Shown here: piece by piece, positions 49,329 to 57,445 of the stretch | Layout of the letters: each line of letters opens with the position of its first letter | Position numbering within the stretch: the first letter of the stretch is position 1 | Source of the DNA: Cellulosimicrobium cellulans | GTDB lineage: Bacteria; Actinomycetota; Actinomycetes; Actinomycetales; Cellulomonadaceae | Assembly (NCBI RefSeq): GCF_006539945.1 | Contig: NZ_BJNZ01000014.1 | Coordinates: 1 to 64,000 of the forward strand | DNA length: 64,000 nt | Reading direction: 5' to 3' | Position numbers and translations under genes: made by a program | The notes under the pieces: generated by a model | The model's database searches: none | Seen by the model: the letters and a program-made list of their open reading frames with translations, nothing else | Told to the model about the DNA's origin: nothing

Positions 49329-50057
49329 ATGCGTCCCGTCCGTTCCGCCGCCCGCCTGACCGTCGCCGCCGCGCTCGCGCTCGGCCTCACCGCGTGCACC
49401 ATCAACGTCGGCGGTGACACGCCCGAGACGCCGACGCCGGACGAGACGTCCGCCGAGGAGACCGCGCCGGTCGAGGACGCCGAGGAGGTCGACGACGCCG
49501 CGGCCGAGGAGACCGGCGCGAGCGGCGAGCTGCCCGACTGGGCGAACCCCGTCACGAACCCGGGCGAGCAGATCTCGACCTTCAACGTCGGCGACGTCCG
49601 CATCGACGTCTACCAGGTGGGCGTCACGCAGGCGACCAAGGACGGCCTGTTCGTCGACCCGGAGAACAACCAGCCGATCATCGCCGAGGGCGACGACATC
49701 GTCTTCGTCAACTACGTCATCACGAACGAGGGCGCGCCGATCGACCTCGGCTCGAGCCTCGTGAGCATCGACGAGCGCTACGACGACTGGCCCTACATGC
49801 AGGGCATGGACACGATCGTCGACGACGCGCTGTACGAGGCGCAGGGCGTGCACGACGACGGCATGGCGCCCGGCGCGTACCGCGAGCCGACGGTCTACAC
49901 GTTCGGCACCGGCCAGTCGTACTCGTACGCCACGAACTTCCGCTACCAGTCGGCTTCGCCCATCACGTTCGACGGCACGATCGTCCCGGTCGACGCCGAG
50001 GGCGAGCTGCTGCACGACGAGCGCATGGAGGGCGAGGGCACGGGCACCATCTCCTGA
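49329..50057 (+). CDS. Secreted lipoprotein, unknown function
   Basis: 242 aa, ATG with GGAG upstream. Signal peptide with lipobox LGLTAC (Cys23), then a 45-residue acidic Thr/Glu/Asp/Pro linker (TPETPTPDETSAEE..) that would span the cell wall. The C-terminal domain (STFNVGDVRIDVYQVGVTQATKDGLFVDPEN, IVFVNYVITNEGAPIDLGSSLVSIDERY) resembles immunoglobulin-like telomeric-type DUF4352 lipoproteins, but only loosely. Extracytoplasmic and strongly acidic. Confidence 0.82.
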   Translation: MRPVRSAARLTVAAALALGLTACTINVGGDTPETPTPDETSAEETAPVEDAEEVDDAAAEETGASGELPDWANPVTNPGEQISTFNVGDVRIDVYQVGVTQATKDGLFVDPENNQPIIAEGDDIVFVNYVITNEGAPIDLGSSLVSIDERYDDWPYMQGMDTIVDDALYEAQGVHDDGMAPGAYREPTVYTFGTGQSYSYATNFRYQSASPITFDGTIVPVDAEGELLHDERMEGEGTGTIS

Positions 50058-50175
50058 CCCCTCGCGTCCCCTCACGGGTTCGCCGCCGTACGCGAGCGCC
50101 CTGGCCCCTCGGGACCGGGGCGCTCCGCCGTCTCACCGTGTCACCGGCCGACCTCGTGCGCCGCCGGCTGCCGGC

Positions 50176-50481
50176 TCACCGCCGCGTGAGGTCCTCGTAG
50201 TCCGGGTGGCGCTCGATGTAGGCGCGGATGAACGGGCACAGCGGCACGACGCGCTCTCCCGACGCGCGGACCTGGTCGAGCGCGCCCGCGGCGAGCGCCG
50301 AGCCGACGCCGTGGCCCTCGAACGCCGGGTCGACCTCGGTGTGCGTGAAGATCACCTTCCCGGGCTCGCGGACGTACGCGGCGAACCCGGCGACGACACC
50401 GTCGTCGGTGCGGGCCTCGAAGCGGTCGCCCTCGTCGGTGACGGTGACGGTCGTGGTGCGGGGTGCGGGGCTGTCGGTCAT
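50176..50481 (-). CDS. Small GNAT-like acetyltransferase (YjdJ/Gcn5-related)
   Basis: 101 aa from ATG giving MTDSPAPRT. The compact GNAT fold of the YjdJ type: GDRFEARTDDGVVAGFAAYVREPGKVIFTHTEVDPAFEGHGVGSALAAGALD has the acetyl-CoA loop (EGHGVGSAL), and ends with VVPLCPFIRAYIERHPDY with a conserved Cys-Pro-Phe. Predicted cytoplasmic N-acetyltransferase; acceptor unknown. An alternative start 9 bases upstream exists. Confidence 0.9.
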   Translation of the reverse strand: MTDSPAPRTTTVTVTDEGDRFEARTDDGVVAGFAAYVREPGKVIFTHTEVDPAFEGHGVGSALAAGALDQVRASGERVVPLCPFIRAYIERHPDYEDLTRR

Positions 50482-50621
50482 GGCGCCCATCGTCGCCGCC
50501 GCACGGCCGCCGGACAACCGGCGCGCCCGCGCCGGGCGCCGAGGCGAGACGGTCGTCACGTCCCGCCCAGAGCCGCGAATTCGCTACCGGGCGGACGACT
50601 TCCGGGTGCGACACTGAGACG

Positions 50622-51959
50622 GTGGTCCAGGATTTCCCGTCGCGCGCTGACGACCCCGAGAACCCCGAGCACCGGCGGGACGACCTGACGACCGACGGGA
50701 CGACGTCGGGCACCCCCGCGGAGGCCGGGGCGACGCCCCGGAACCCCTACCGCGCCGTGCTCACGCTGCCCGGCGCCTGGCGGTTCTCCGCCGCGGCGCT
50801 CGTGGCGCGCCTGCCGATGTCGATGGTCGGCATCGGCACGATCCTCATGGTCCAGGGCATCTACGGCGAGTACGCGCTCGCGGGACGCGTCGCGGCCGCG
50901 CTCGTCGTGGCCCAGGCGGTCGTGTCGCCCCAGATCGCGCGCCTCGTGGACCGCACCGGGCAGCGCGTCGTCATGCTGCCGCTGCTCGCCGCCGCGACGC
51001 TCGGGCTCGGCGGGCTCATCCTCTGCGCCGTGCTCCGCGCGCCCGAGTGGACGCTCTACGTGTTCGCCGCGATCTCCGGCGCGACCCAGGGGTCGTACGG
51101 CTCGATGGTCCGCGCGCGCTGGACGCACATCGTGCCCGACGCGCGGCGCCTGCACACCGCCTACTCGCTCGAGTCCGCGCTCGACGAGCTCGTGTTCGTC
51201 GTGGGGCCGGTGCTCGCGACGGTGCTCGCCACGAGCGTGTCCCCCTCGGCCGGGCTGGTCGTTCCGCTCGTCGCGGCGGTCGTCGGCGGGCTGTGGTTCC
51301 TGTCGCAGCGCACGACCGAGCCACCGGTCGTCGTGCCCGAGGCCGGCGTGAAGCAGCGCTCCGCCATGCGGTCGACGGGCATGATCGTGCTCGCCGTGAT
51401 CTTCGTGGCGATGGGCATCGTGTTCGGCGCGACCGACGTGTCGACCATCGCGTTCGCCGAGGAGCAGGGGCAGAAGGGCGCGGCCGGGCTGATCCTCGCC
51501 GTCTTCGCGACGGGCTCGCTCATCTCCGGGCTCGTCTACGGCGCGCGGCACTGGGTGTCGCCGCTGTGGCGCCGGTTCGTCATCGGGATCGTCGCGCTCG
51601 CCGCCGGCGTCTCGCTGTTCTTCTTCGTGACGTCGATCCCCGTCCTCGCCGCGGTGATGTTCGTGACCGGGTTCGCCATCGCGCCCACGCTCATCAACGG
51701 CAACAACCTCGTCCAGAACCTCGTCGCGCCGAACCAGCTCACCGAGGGGCTCGCGTGGGTCGGCACGTCGCTCGGCGTCGGGGTGTCGATCGGGTCGTCC
51801 GTCGCGGGGTCGCGCATCGACGCGGGCGGCGCGCACGCCGGGTTCGAGGTCGTCGTCGCGGCGGCGGCGCTCGCCGTCGTGCTCGTGCTCGTCGCTCTCC
51901 GGTCGCTGCGCCGCAGCGCCGACCGCGAGGACGTCACGGACGGCACGCCCGCCCACTGA
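50622..51959 (+). CDS. MFS transporter
   Basis: 445 aa from GTG (VVQDFPSRAD). A 40-residue acidic leader precedes twelve membrane segments; ARLPMSMVGIGTILMVQGIYGEYALAGRVAA in TM1-2, LVDRTGQRVVMLPLLAA, and GNNLVQNLVAPNQLTEGLAWVGTSLGVGVSIGSSVAG in the last third resemble the actinobacterial MFS group annotated as multidrug efflux. Direction and substrate uncertain. A helical leader this charged is unusual; a later start at the first membrane helix is possible. Confidence 0.88.
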   Translation: MVQDFPSRADDPENPEHRRDDLTTDGTTSGTPAEAGATPRNPYRAVLTLPGAWRFSAAALVARLPMSMVGIGTILMVQGIYGEYALAGRVAAALVVAQAVVSPQIARLVDRTGQRVVMLPLLAAATLGLGGLILCAVLRAPEWTLYVFAAISGATQGSYGSMVRARWTHIVPDARRLHTAYSLESALDELVFVVGPVLATVLATSVSPSAGLVVPLVAAVVGGLWFLSQRTTEPPVVVPEAGVKQRSAMRSTGMIVLAVIFVAMGIVFGATDVSTIAFAEEQGQKGAAGLILAVFATGSLISGLVYGARHWVSPLWRRFVIGIVALAAGVSLFFFVTSIPVLAAVMFVTGFAIAPTLINGNNLVQNLVAPNQLTEGLAWVGTSLGVGVSIGSSVAGSRIDAGGAHAGFEVVVAAAALAVVLVLVALRSLRRSADREDVTDGTPAH

Positions 51960-52023
51960 CGCGGGGTACCGCGAGACGGTCGACGTCGAGGCCCCCGAGG
52001 ACGACGGACGGGACGGCTCGGCC

Positions 52024-52341
52024 TCAGATGATGCCGAGGTAGCTCTGCACGGCCCGCTCGAGCGCGTCCAGGTCGTCTCGAAGAAGGAAGTCGACCGGCT
52101 CCCCGACGACGTAGTCGGTGTCGATCGCACGGAGCTGGTCGACGAGGAGCACGGTCTCCTGGCCGGCGATCTCGAGGACGGGCCGGAAGATCGCACGCTG
52201 CGCGCTCGTCGAGGTCGGCACGATCGTCGCGACGGACCACGGCATGTTCGTCGGGGACAGGACCACCCCGTACCGCCGACCGCCCTGCTCGTGGCCCCGG
52301 GGGTCACCGAGGTCGACGCGGTAGACGGCGCCGCGGATCAC
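52024..52341 (-). CDS. MazF/PemK-type endoribonuclease toxin
   Basis: 105 aa from GTG overlapping the antitoxin stop. RGAVYRVDLGDPRGHEQGGRRYGVVLSPT is the PemK/MazF beta-barrel start, followed by VATIVPTSTSAQRAIFRPVLEIAG and VLLVDQLRAIDTDYVVGE. Such toxins cleave mRNA at short motifs and are neutralised by the partner protein. Start chosen by the GTGA overlap. Confidence 0.9.
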   Translation of the reverse strand: MIRGAVYRVDLGDPRGHEQGGRRYGVVLSPTNMPWSVATIVPTSTSAQRAIFRPVLEIAGQETVLLVDQLRAIDTDYVVGEPVDFLLRDDLDALERAVQSYLGII

Positions 52342-52664
52342 CAGGCGTCCGGCTCGTCGTCGAGGTTCTCGTGGGCGAGATTCTCCGCATCGACGCGGGC
52401 CTGGTCGACCCACTTCTCGTGCGCGACCAGGTGCAGGCCACGGCGGACGGCGTCGCTGGCGGTGACGCCTTCGTCGCGGAGGCGGTCGAGGATCCGGCGC
52501 TCCTCGGGGGTGGGTCGGAACGTGACGGAGTCGCGCTTCGCCGAGGCGCCCTCGCCCTTCCCGGCCCGCGGGGTCCCCCCGGCAGGCACGTTCTTCCCGC
52601 CCCGCGAGGTCGAGCCTCGGGGGGTCGTTCTCTCGTGCGCGGTGCTGCGGGTTCTTGTCGCCAT
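52338..52664 (-). CDS. Ribbon-helix-helix-type antitoxin
   Basis: 108 aa. Basic, Gly/Thr/Arg-rich N-terminus (about 1-45), then SVTFRPTPEERRILDRLRDEGVTASDAVRRGLHLVAHEKW, an RHH-like DNA-binding segment, and an acidic C-terminus (ENLAHENLDDEPDAW) suited to binding the toxin. Order antitoxin-toxin with 4-base overlap is the usual type II arrangement and ensures coupled synthesis. Confidence 0.82.
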   Translation of the reverse strand: MATRTRSTAHERTTPRGSTSRGGKNVPAGGTPRAGKGEGASAKRDSVTFRPTPEERRILDRLRDEGVTASDAVRRGLHLVAHEKWVDQARVDAENLAHENLDDEPDAW

Positions 52665-52671
52665 GATCACG

Positions 52672-52701
52672 ACACTACGCCTTCTGTCCCACATTTGTCA
52701 G
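52672..52701 (-). promoter_or_regulatory. Toxin-antitoxin promoter, probably leaderless
   Basis: Minus strand: -35 CTGACA (52701-52696), 18-bp spacer, -10 TAGTGT (52677-52672), then 7 bases to the antitoxin ATG at 52664. This predicts little or no 5' leader. Confidence 0.65.
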
Positions 52702-52810
52702 ACACGGCCCGACTCGATTGACGCCCGCACGTCCGCTCAGCGTCGCCCCCTCGGGCCGACGAGCACTCCTCGAGATCGGCGGGGTCCACGACGCCGCTGG
52801 TCGCCACCCG

Positions 52811-53386
52811 TCAGGACGGGTCGGTGTCCGACAGGTGGGCGCGCTCACCCTCCTGGTCGAAGATGGTGAGGATCTCGACCGGGCCGTCGTGCGCGCCGAA
52901 CGAGTGCGGCACCATCGTCGAGAACTCGGCCGCCTGGCCCTCGTGCACGAGGATCCGGCGGTCCGCGAGGTAGACGACGGCCGTCCCCGACAGGACGGTG
53001 AACCACTCGTGCCCCGGGTGGACGCGCTGGTGCTCGGGCCCCACGGCGCGCTCGGGCGTCAGACGCATCTTCGCGACCATCGTCCCCGGCCGGTCGCGGG
53101 AGAGCAGCCACGTGGTCTCCCCCGGCCGGCGCTGCGGCTCGGGCCGGATGACGACGTCCTCGTCGTCGACCGGCTCGACGAGCTGGTCGAGCGTCGTGCC
53201 CAGCGCACGGGCGATGGGCACGAGCTGGTCGAGCGCGATGCGCCGGTGCCCGGTCTCGAGGCGGCTGAGCGTCGACGGGCTGAGGAAGCACCGCGCCGCG
53301 AGCGCGTCCAGGGTCCAGCCGCGGGCGAGGCGCAGCCCGCGGATCCGCTGGCGGACGACGGCGTCGAGGTCGACTTCTTGCGTCAT
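52811..53386 (-). CDS. XRE-family regulator with C-terminal cupin
   Basis: 191 aa; ATG giving MTQEVDLDAVV. HTH at about 10-62 (IRGLRLARGWTLDALAARCFLSPSTLSRLETGHRRI), then a cupin_2 beta-barrel (about 105-175; HPGHEWFTVLSGTAVVYLADRRILVHEGQAAEFSTMVPHSFGAHDGPVEILTIF). XRE-cupin proteins sense a small ligand or metal through the cupin. It is divergent from the His-rich methyltransferase and its flavoprotein neighbour across 47 bp and is their likely regulator. Confidence 0.93.
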   Translation of the reverse strand: MTQEVDLDAVVRQRIRGLRLARGWTLDALAARCFLSPSTLSRLETGHRRIALDQLVPIARALGTTLDQLVEPVDDEDVVIRPEPQRRPGETTWLLSRDRPGTMVAKMRLTPERAVGPEHQRVHPGHEWFTVLSGTAVVYLADRRILVHEGQAAEFSTMVPHSFGAHDGPVEILTIFDQEGERAHLSDTDPS

Positions 53387-53397
53387 GAGCAAGATCC

Positions 53398-53427
53398 TAT
53401 GCCTCATACGCAGAAGCGTCCTACGGT
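53398..53427. promoter_or_regulatory. Divergent promoter of XRE-cupin and methyltransferase genes
   Basis: TATG-CCT-CATA (53398-53408) is a perfect dyad containing the minus-strand -10 TATGAG. A plus-strand -10 TACGGT (53422-53427) ends 6 bases before the methyltransferase ATG at 53434, so that transcript is probably leaderless. One repressor could control both directions. Confidence 0.55.
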
Positions 53428-53433
53428 GGATGC

Positions 53434-54369
53434 ATGAGCTCCCCCGGGCACGACAACCCTCACGACGGCAGCCGCGGCCACGACCACGGCGACGCGCACG
53501 GCCACGCGCACGGCCATGCGCACGGCCACGCGCACGGGCACGGGCACAGCCACGCGGCGCACGCCCACGACGCGGGCGGTATGGCCGAGCTGCTCGAGCT
53601 CGACGCGTCCGTGTTCGGCGGGCTCGTCGACGAGGCCGTCGCGGTCGCCGTCGCCCACGCGCCGCAGCCGACTCGGACCGTCGTCGACCTCGGCGCCGGG
53701 ACCGGCACGGGGACCCGGGCCCTCGCCCGCGCGTTCCCCGACGCGGAGGTCGTCTCCGTGGACGCGGACCCCGCGATGCTCGGACGGTTGCGCGACGGGC
53801 TCGCCGGGTCCGGGCTCGAGGCACGCGTGCGCACCGTCGAGGCCGACCTCGATGCCCGGTGGCCCGACGTCGGCACCGCGGACGTCGTGTGGGCGTCCGC
53901 GTCGCTGCACCACGTCGCCGACCCGGCCCGCGTCCTGCGCGACGCCCACGACGCGCTCGCGCCCGGCGGCCTGCTGGTCGTCGTCGAGATGACCGCGACG
54001 TCGCCCGTCCTGCCCGACGACGCGGCTCACGCGGACCTCGCCGCGCACCTCGAGAACGCGATGGCGCACGCCGGCTGGAACCGCTACCCGGACTGGGCGC
54101 CCTACCTGGCCGACGCCGGGCTGGATCTCGTCGACCGGCGCGAGCGCACCGCCGTCGTACCGCCGGGCCCGGACGCGTCCCGCTGGGCTCGCGCCACCGC
54201 CGCGCGCCAGCGCGAGCACCTCGCCGACCACCTGGACCCCGCCGACCTCGCCGCGCTCGACGCGGTGCTCGACGCGACGGCACCGGCCGACGCCACCGAC
54301 CCGGTATCAGCGCACACCGTCGGCGCACGCGGCGGCCGCATCGTCTGGGCCGCCCGCCGCCCCCGCTGA
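53434..54369 (+). CDS. SAM-dependent methyltransferase with His-rich N-terminal tail
   Basis: 311 aa. The first 46 residues carry 16 histidines, mostly as a repeated A-H-G-H pattern encoded by four 12-bp DNA units (53494-53541); such tails bind Ni, Zn, Cu or Co in metallochaperones. A class I methyltransferase domain follows: VVDLGAGTGTGTRALARAF, VSVDADPAMLGRLRDGL, VVWASASLHHVADPARVL and LLVVVEMTATSPVLP. Divergent from XRE-cupin and followed by a flavoprotein. Substrate unknown; metal or metalloid methylation is a hypothesis only. Confidence 0.9.
   Translation: MSSPGHDNPHDGSRGHDHGDAHGHAHGHAHGHAHGHGHSHAAHAHDAGGMAELLELDASVFGGLVDEAVAVAVAHAPQPTRTVVDLGAGTGTGTRALARAFPDAEVVSVDADPAMLGRLRDGLAGSGLEARVRTVEADLDARWPDVGTADVVWASASLHHVADPARVLRDAHDALAPGGLLVVVEMTATSPVLPDDAAHADLAAHLENAMAHAGWNRYPDWAPYLADAGLDLVDRRERTAVVPPGPDASRWARATAARQREHLADHLDPADLAALDAVLDATAPADATDPVSAHTVGARGGRIVWAARRPR
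53494..53541 (+). repeat. 12-bp tandem repeat (4 units) coding for the His-rich tail
   Basis: Units GCGCACGGCCAC at 53494, 53506, 53518 and 53530, with single-base variants in the second and fourth. In frame, so changes in copy number would lengthen or shorten the AHGH tract without breaking the gene. Confidence 0.9.
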
Positions 54370-54424
54370 GTGCATGAGACAGTCGCCGTCCGCGCCGATT
54401 CCCGCGACTGTCTCACGCACTCAG
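54366..54424. repeat. Stop-codon hairpin
   Basis: 21-base arms 54366-54386 and 54404-54424 (CTGAGTGCATGAGACAGTC.. and its complement) pair at 20 of 21, with a 17-base loop. The methyltransferase TGA is at 54367-54369, inside the left arm. Lies between two co-directional genes, so it may attenuate read-through into the flavoprotein. Confidence 0.88.
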
Positions 54425-54456
54425 CAATGGACCCCCCTTCCCTGCTGAGGAGAGCA

Positions 54457-55431
54457 ATGGACACCACCACCCAGAGCACCGTCCACGACGTCGCGATCGT
54501 CGGCGGCGGACCCGCCGGGCTGAGCGCCGCGGTGACGCTCGCGCGGTCGCTGCGCTCCGTCGTCGTGCTCGACGCCGACGAGCCGCGCAACGCGCCTGCG
54601 GAGGGCGCGCACAACCTGCTGGGGCGCGAGGGCGTCCCGCCGCGCGAGCTGCTCGCCGCGGGTCGCGCCGAGGCCGCTGGCTACGGCGCCGAGGTCCGCG
54701 ACGCACGCGTGGCCCGAGCGGCCGGCGACGCCGAGTCCGGCTTCACGCTCACGCTCGACGACGGCGCGACCGTGCGCGCGCGTCGCGTCCTGCTCGCGAC
54801 GGGCCTCGTCGACGAGCTCCCCGAGGTCCCCGGGGTCCGCGAGGGCTGGGGGTCGAGCGTGCTGCACTGCCCGTTCTGCCACGGCTGGGAGGTGCGCGGG
54901 CAGCGGATCGCGGTGCTCGCGACGGGTCCCGCCGCGGCGCACCAGGTGCTGCTGTTCCGCCAGCTCAGCCCGCACGTCACGCTCTTCCAGCACACCGCCC
55001 CGGAGCTCGACGACGCCACGTGGGAGCAGCTCTCGGCGCTCGGCGTGCACGTGGTCGAGGGCGAGGTCGAGCGCCTCGACGTCGAGGGCCGTTCGGTGCG
55101 GTCGGTCGTCCTCGCGGACGGGACGTCGTTCGCGGTGGACGCGGTCGTCGTCGGGCCGCGGTTCGTCGCGCGCGGCGAGCTGTTCGAGCAGCTCGGCGGG
55201 ACGCTCGAGGAGCACCCGGCGGGCCGGTTCGTGCCCGCGGACCCACGCGGTGCGACCGCGCTCCCCGGCGTGTGGGCGGCCGGGAACTCGAGCGACCTCA
55301 TGGCCCAGGTGGGCGCGTCCGCCGCGGCGGGGGTCATGGCCGGCGCGGGGATCCACGGCGAGCTCGCCCAGACCGACGCGGCGGCGGCCGTCGCGCGCCG
55401 CCGCACCCCGTCCGTGGCGGCCCGCCCCTGA
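54457..55431 (+). CDS. FAD-dependent oxidoreductase, thioredoxin-reductase-like
   Basis: 324 aa, ATG with TGAGGAG upstream (an ATG 30 bases earlier is in another frame). FAD motif VAIVGGGPAGLSAAVTLAR, redox-type CPFCHGWEVRGQ (CxxC) near residue 140, a diverged NAD(P)H loop (IAVLATGPAAAHQVLLF) and the C-terminal GVWAAGNSSDLMAQVGASAAAGV FAD segment. Its CPFC spacing matches thioredoxin reductase but no thioredoxin lies near. In context it may reduce a disulfide or a metal-bound product for the methyltransferase. Confidence 0.9.
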   Translation: MDTTTQSTVHDVAIVGGGPAGLSAAVTLARSLRSVVVLDADEPRNAPAEGAHNLLGREGVPPRELLAAGRAEAAGYGAEVRDARVARAAGDAESGFTLTLDDGATVRARRVLLATGLVDELPEVPGVREGWGSSVLHCPFCHGWEVRGQRIAVLATGPAAAHQVLLFRQLSPHVTLFQHTAPELDDATWEQLSALGVHVVEGEVERLDVEGRSVRSVVLADGTSFAVDAVVVGPRFVARGELFEQLGGTLEEHPAGRFVPADPRGATALPGVWAAGNSSDLMAQVGASAAAGVMAGAGIHGELAQTDAAAAVARRRTPSVAARP

Positions 55432-55463
55432 CACCGAGCCCGGGCTTTCACGTCACCTCACCA

Positions 55464-55555
55464 TGCCGAACCTGGGGTTGCGCGTCACCTGGCGCCGCCG
55501 GTGACGCGCAATCCCGGGCTCGGCACCCTGGGGTGCGGCAACCCCGGGTTCGGCA
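55464..55555. repeat. Three-armed inverted repeat with two alternative pairings
   Basis: Arm 1 (55464-55489) pairs with arm 2 (55500-55525) at 23 of 26 positions around a 10-base loop; its central 12 bp TTGCGCGTCACC is perfect. The first 18 bases of arm 1 also pair with 55538-55555 (17 of 18). Lies in the 217-bp gap before poxB. Confidence 0.85.
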
Positions 55556-55648
55556 CACCGTGACGCACGAGACGCCGCCTCGCGCTGCGGCCCGCACGGG
55601 CCCGGCGCACGATGGGAGACGACCCCAGCCCACCCGTGGAGGTACGTC

Positions 55649-57445
55649 ATGCCGTTCGGAATCGGTCGCTCCCCCGTCGACAAGCGCAACCGGACTGTCG
55701 CGGACCTGCTGGTCGCGCAGCTCATCGAGGCGGGGGTGCGCCGGATCTACGGCATCGTCGGCGACAGCCTCAACCCCGTGGTGGACGCGGTGCACCGGTC
55801 CAACACGGGCGAGAACGCGGGCCAGGGCATCGAGTGGATCCACGTGCGCCACGAGGAGGCGGCCGCGTTCGCGGCGGCCGCGGAGGCCGAGGTCACGGGC
55901 AGCCTCGCGGTGTGCGCGGGGTCGTGCGGGCCGGGCAACCTCCACCTCATCAACGGCCTGTACGACGCCAACCGGTCGCGCGTCCCGGTGCTCGCCATCG
56001 CGAGCCACATCCCGAGCAAGCAGATCGGCACCGGGTTCTTCCAGGAGACCCACCCCGACCGCCTCTTCACGGAGTGCTCGGTGTACTCCGAGATGATCTC
56101 GAGCGCCGACCAGGCGCCGCGCGTCATCAACTCCGCGATCCACCACGCGTACGGCGCCCGCGGCGTCTCCGTCCTCACGCTCCCGGGCGACGTCGCCGAC
56201 CTCGACGCCCCCGCCGCCGTGCCCGACGTCGCGTGCCGGCCCGCTCCCCCGCGCGTCGTCCCGGACGCGACCGCCGTCCAGCAGCTCGCGGACGCGATCG
56301 ACGCCGCGAAGAAGGTCACGATCTTCGCCGGGGCGGGCGTGCGCGGCGCGCACGACGACGTCCTCGCGCTCGCCGACAAGATCGCCGCGCCCGTGGGCCA
56401 CTCGCTGCGCGGCAAGGAGTTCATCCAGTACGACAACCCGTTCGACGTCGGCATGTCCGGCCTGCTCGGCTACGGCGCGGCGTTCGACGCCATGCACGAC
56501 TGCGACCTCCTCGTGCTGCTCGGCACCGACTTCCCGTACGACCAGTTCCTCCCCGAGTCGGTCCGCACGGCGCAGGTGGACGTCGACCCGACGCACCTGG
56601 GCCGCCGCACGCGCCTGGACCTCGCGGTCGTGGGCGACGTCGGCGAGACCGTGCGCGCGCTCCTGCCGCTCGTGAAGAAGGCGCGGTCGCGCAAGTTCCT
56701 CGACTCGATGGTCGCCAAGCACGAGAAGGCGATGACGGGCGTCGTCGGGGCGTACACCAAGAAGGTCGAGCGCACGACGCCCATCCACCCCGAGTTCGTC
56801 GCCGACACGCTCGACCAGGTCGCCGCCGACGACGCGGTGTTCACCGTCGACACCGGCATGTGCAACGTCTGGGCCGCGCGGTACATCACGCCCAACGGGA
56901 AGCGTCGCGTCATCGGGTCGTTCATCCACGGCTCGATGGCCAACGCGCTCCCCCACGCCATCGGGGTCGCCGCCGCGCAGCCTGGCCGGCAGGTCGTCGC
57001 GATGTCCGGCGACGGCGGGCTCTCGATGCTGCTCGGCGAGCTCGTGACGCTCAAGCACTACGACCTGCCGGTCAAGGTCGTCCTCTTCGACAACGCGAGC
57101 CTCGGCATGGTGCGCCTCGAGATGCTCGTCGACGGGCTGCCGATGTTCGGCACCGAGTCGCCGCACGTCGACTACGCCGCGGTCGCGAACGCGATCGGCA
57201 TCCCGGCCGTGCGGGTCGAGAAGCCGAAGGACCTGCGCCGCGCCCTCCAGGAGGCGCTGAACCGGCCCGGCCCGGCGCTCGTCGACGTCGTCACCGACCC
57301 CCGCGCGCTCTCGATCCCGCCGAACATCACGGCGGGCCAGGTCCGCGGGTTCGCGGTCGCGATGAGCAAGGAGGTCCTCGGCGGCGGCATGGGCGAGGTC
57401 GTCTCGATGGCGCGCGCCAACCTGCGCAACGTGCCTCGCCCGTGA
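55649..57445 (+). CDS. poxB: Pyruvate dehydrogenase (quinone) / pyruvate oxidase-like ThDP enzyme
   Basis: 598 aa, ATG with TGGAGG upstream. Catalytic Glu in WIHVRHEEAAAFAAAAEAE near 69; GSCGPGNLHLINGLYDAN; middle FAD domain (VTIFAGAGVRGAHDDVLALADKIAAPVGHSLRGK, LLGTDFPYDQFLP); ThDP motif SGDGGLSMLLGELVTLKHYDLPVKVVLFDN. The C-terminal ITAGQVRGFAVAMSKEVLGGGM membrane-binding-type tail fits PoxB. Decarboxylates pyruvate to acetate and passes electrons to quinone. Stop overlaps the recQ-like start. Confidence 0.95.
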   Translation: MPFGIGRSPVDKRNRTVADLLVAQLIEAGVRRIYGIVGDSLNPVVDAVHRSNTGENAGQGIEWIHVRHEEAAAFAAAAEAEVTGSLAVCAGSCGPGNLHLINGLYDANRSRVPVLAIASHIPSKQIGTGFFQETHPDRLFTECSVYSEMISSADQAPRVINSAIHHAYGARGVSVLTLPGDVADLDAPAAVPDVACRPAPPRVVPDATAVQQLADAIDAAKKVTIFAGAGVRGAHDDVLALADKIAAPVGHSLRGKEFIQYDNPFDVGMSGLLGYGAAFDAMHDCDLLVLLGTDFPYDQFLPESVRTAQVDVDPTHLGRRTRLDLAVVGDVGETVRALLPLVKKARSRKFLDSMVAKHEKAMTGVVGAYTKKVERTTPIHPEFVADTLDQVAADDAVFTVDTGMCNVWAARYITPNGKRRVIGSFIHGSMANALPHAIGVAAAQPGRQVVAMSGDGGLSMLLGELVTLKHYDLPVKVVLFDNASLGMVRLEMLVDGLPMFGTESPHVDYAAVANAIGIPAVRVEKPKDLRRALQEALNRPGPALVDVVTDPRALSIPPNITAGQVRGFAVAMSKEVLGGGMGEVVSMARANLRNVPRP

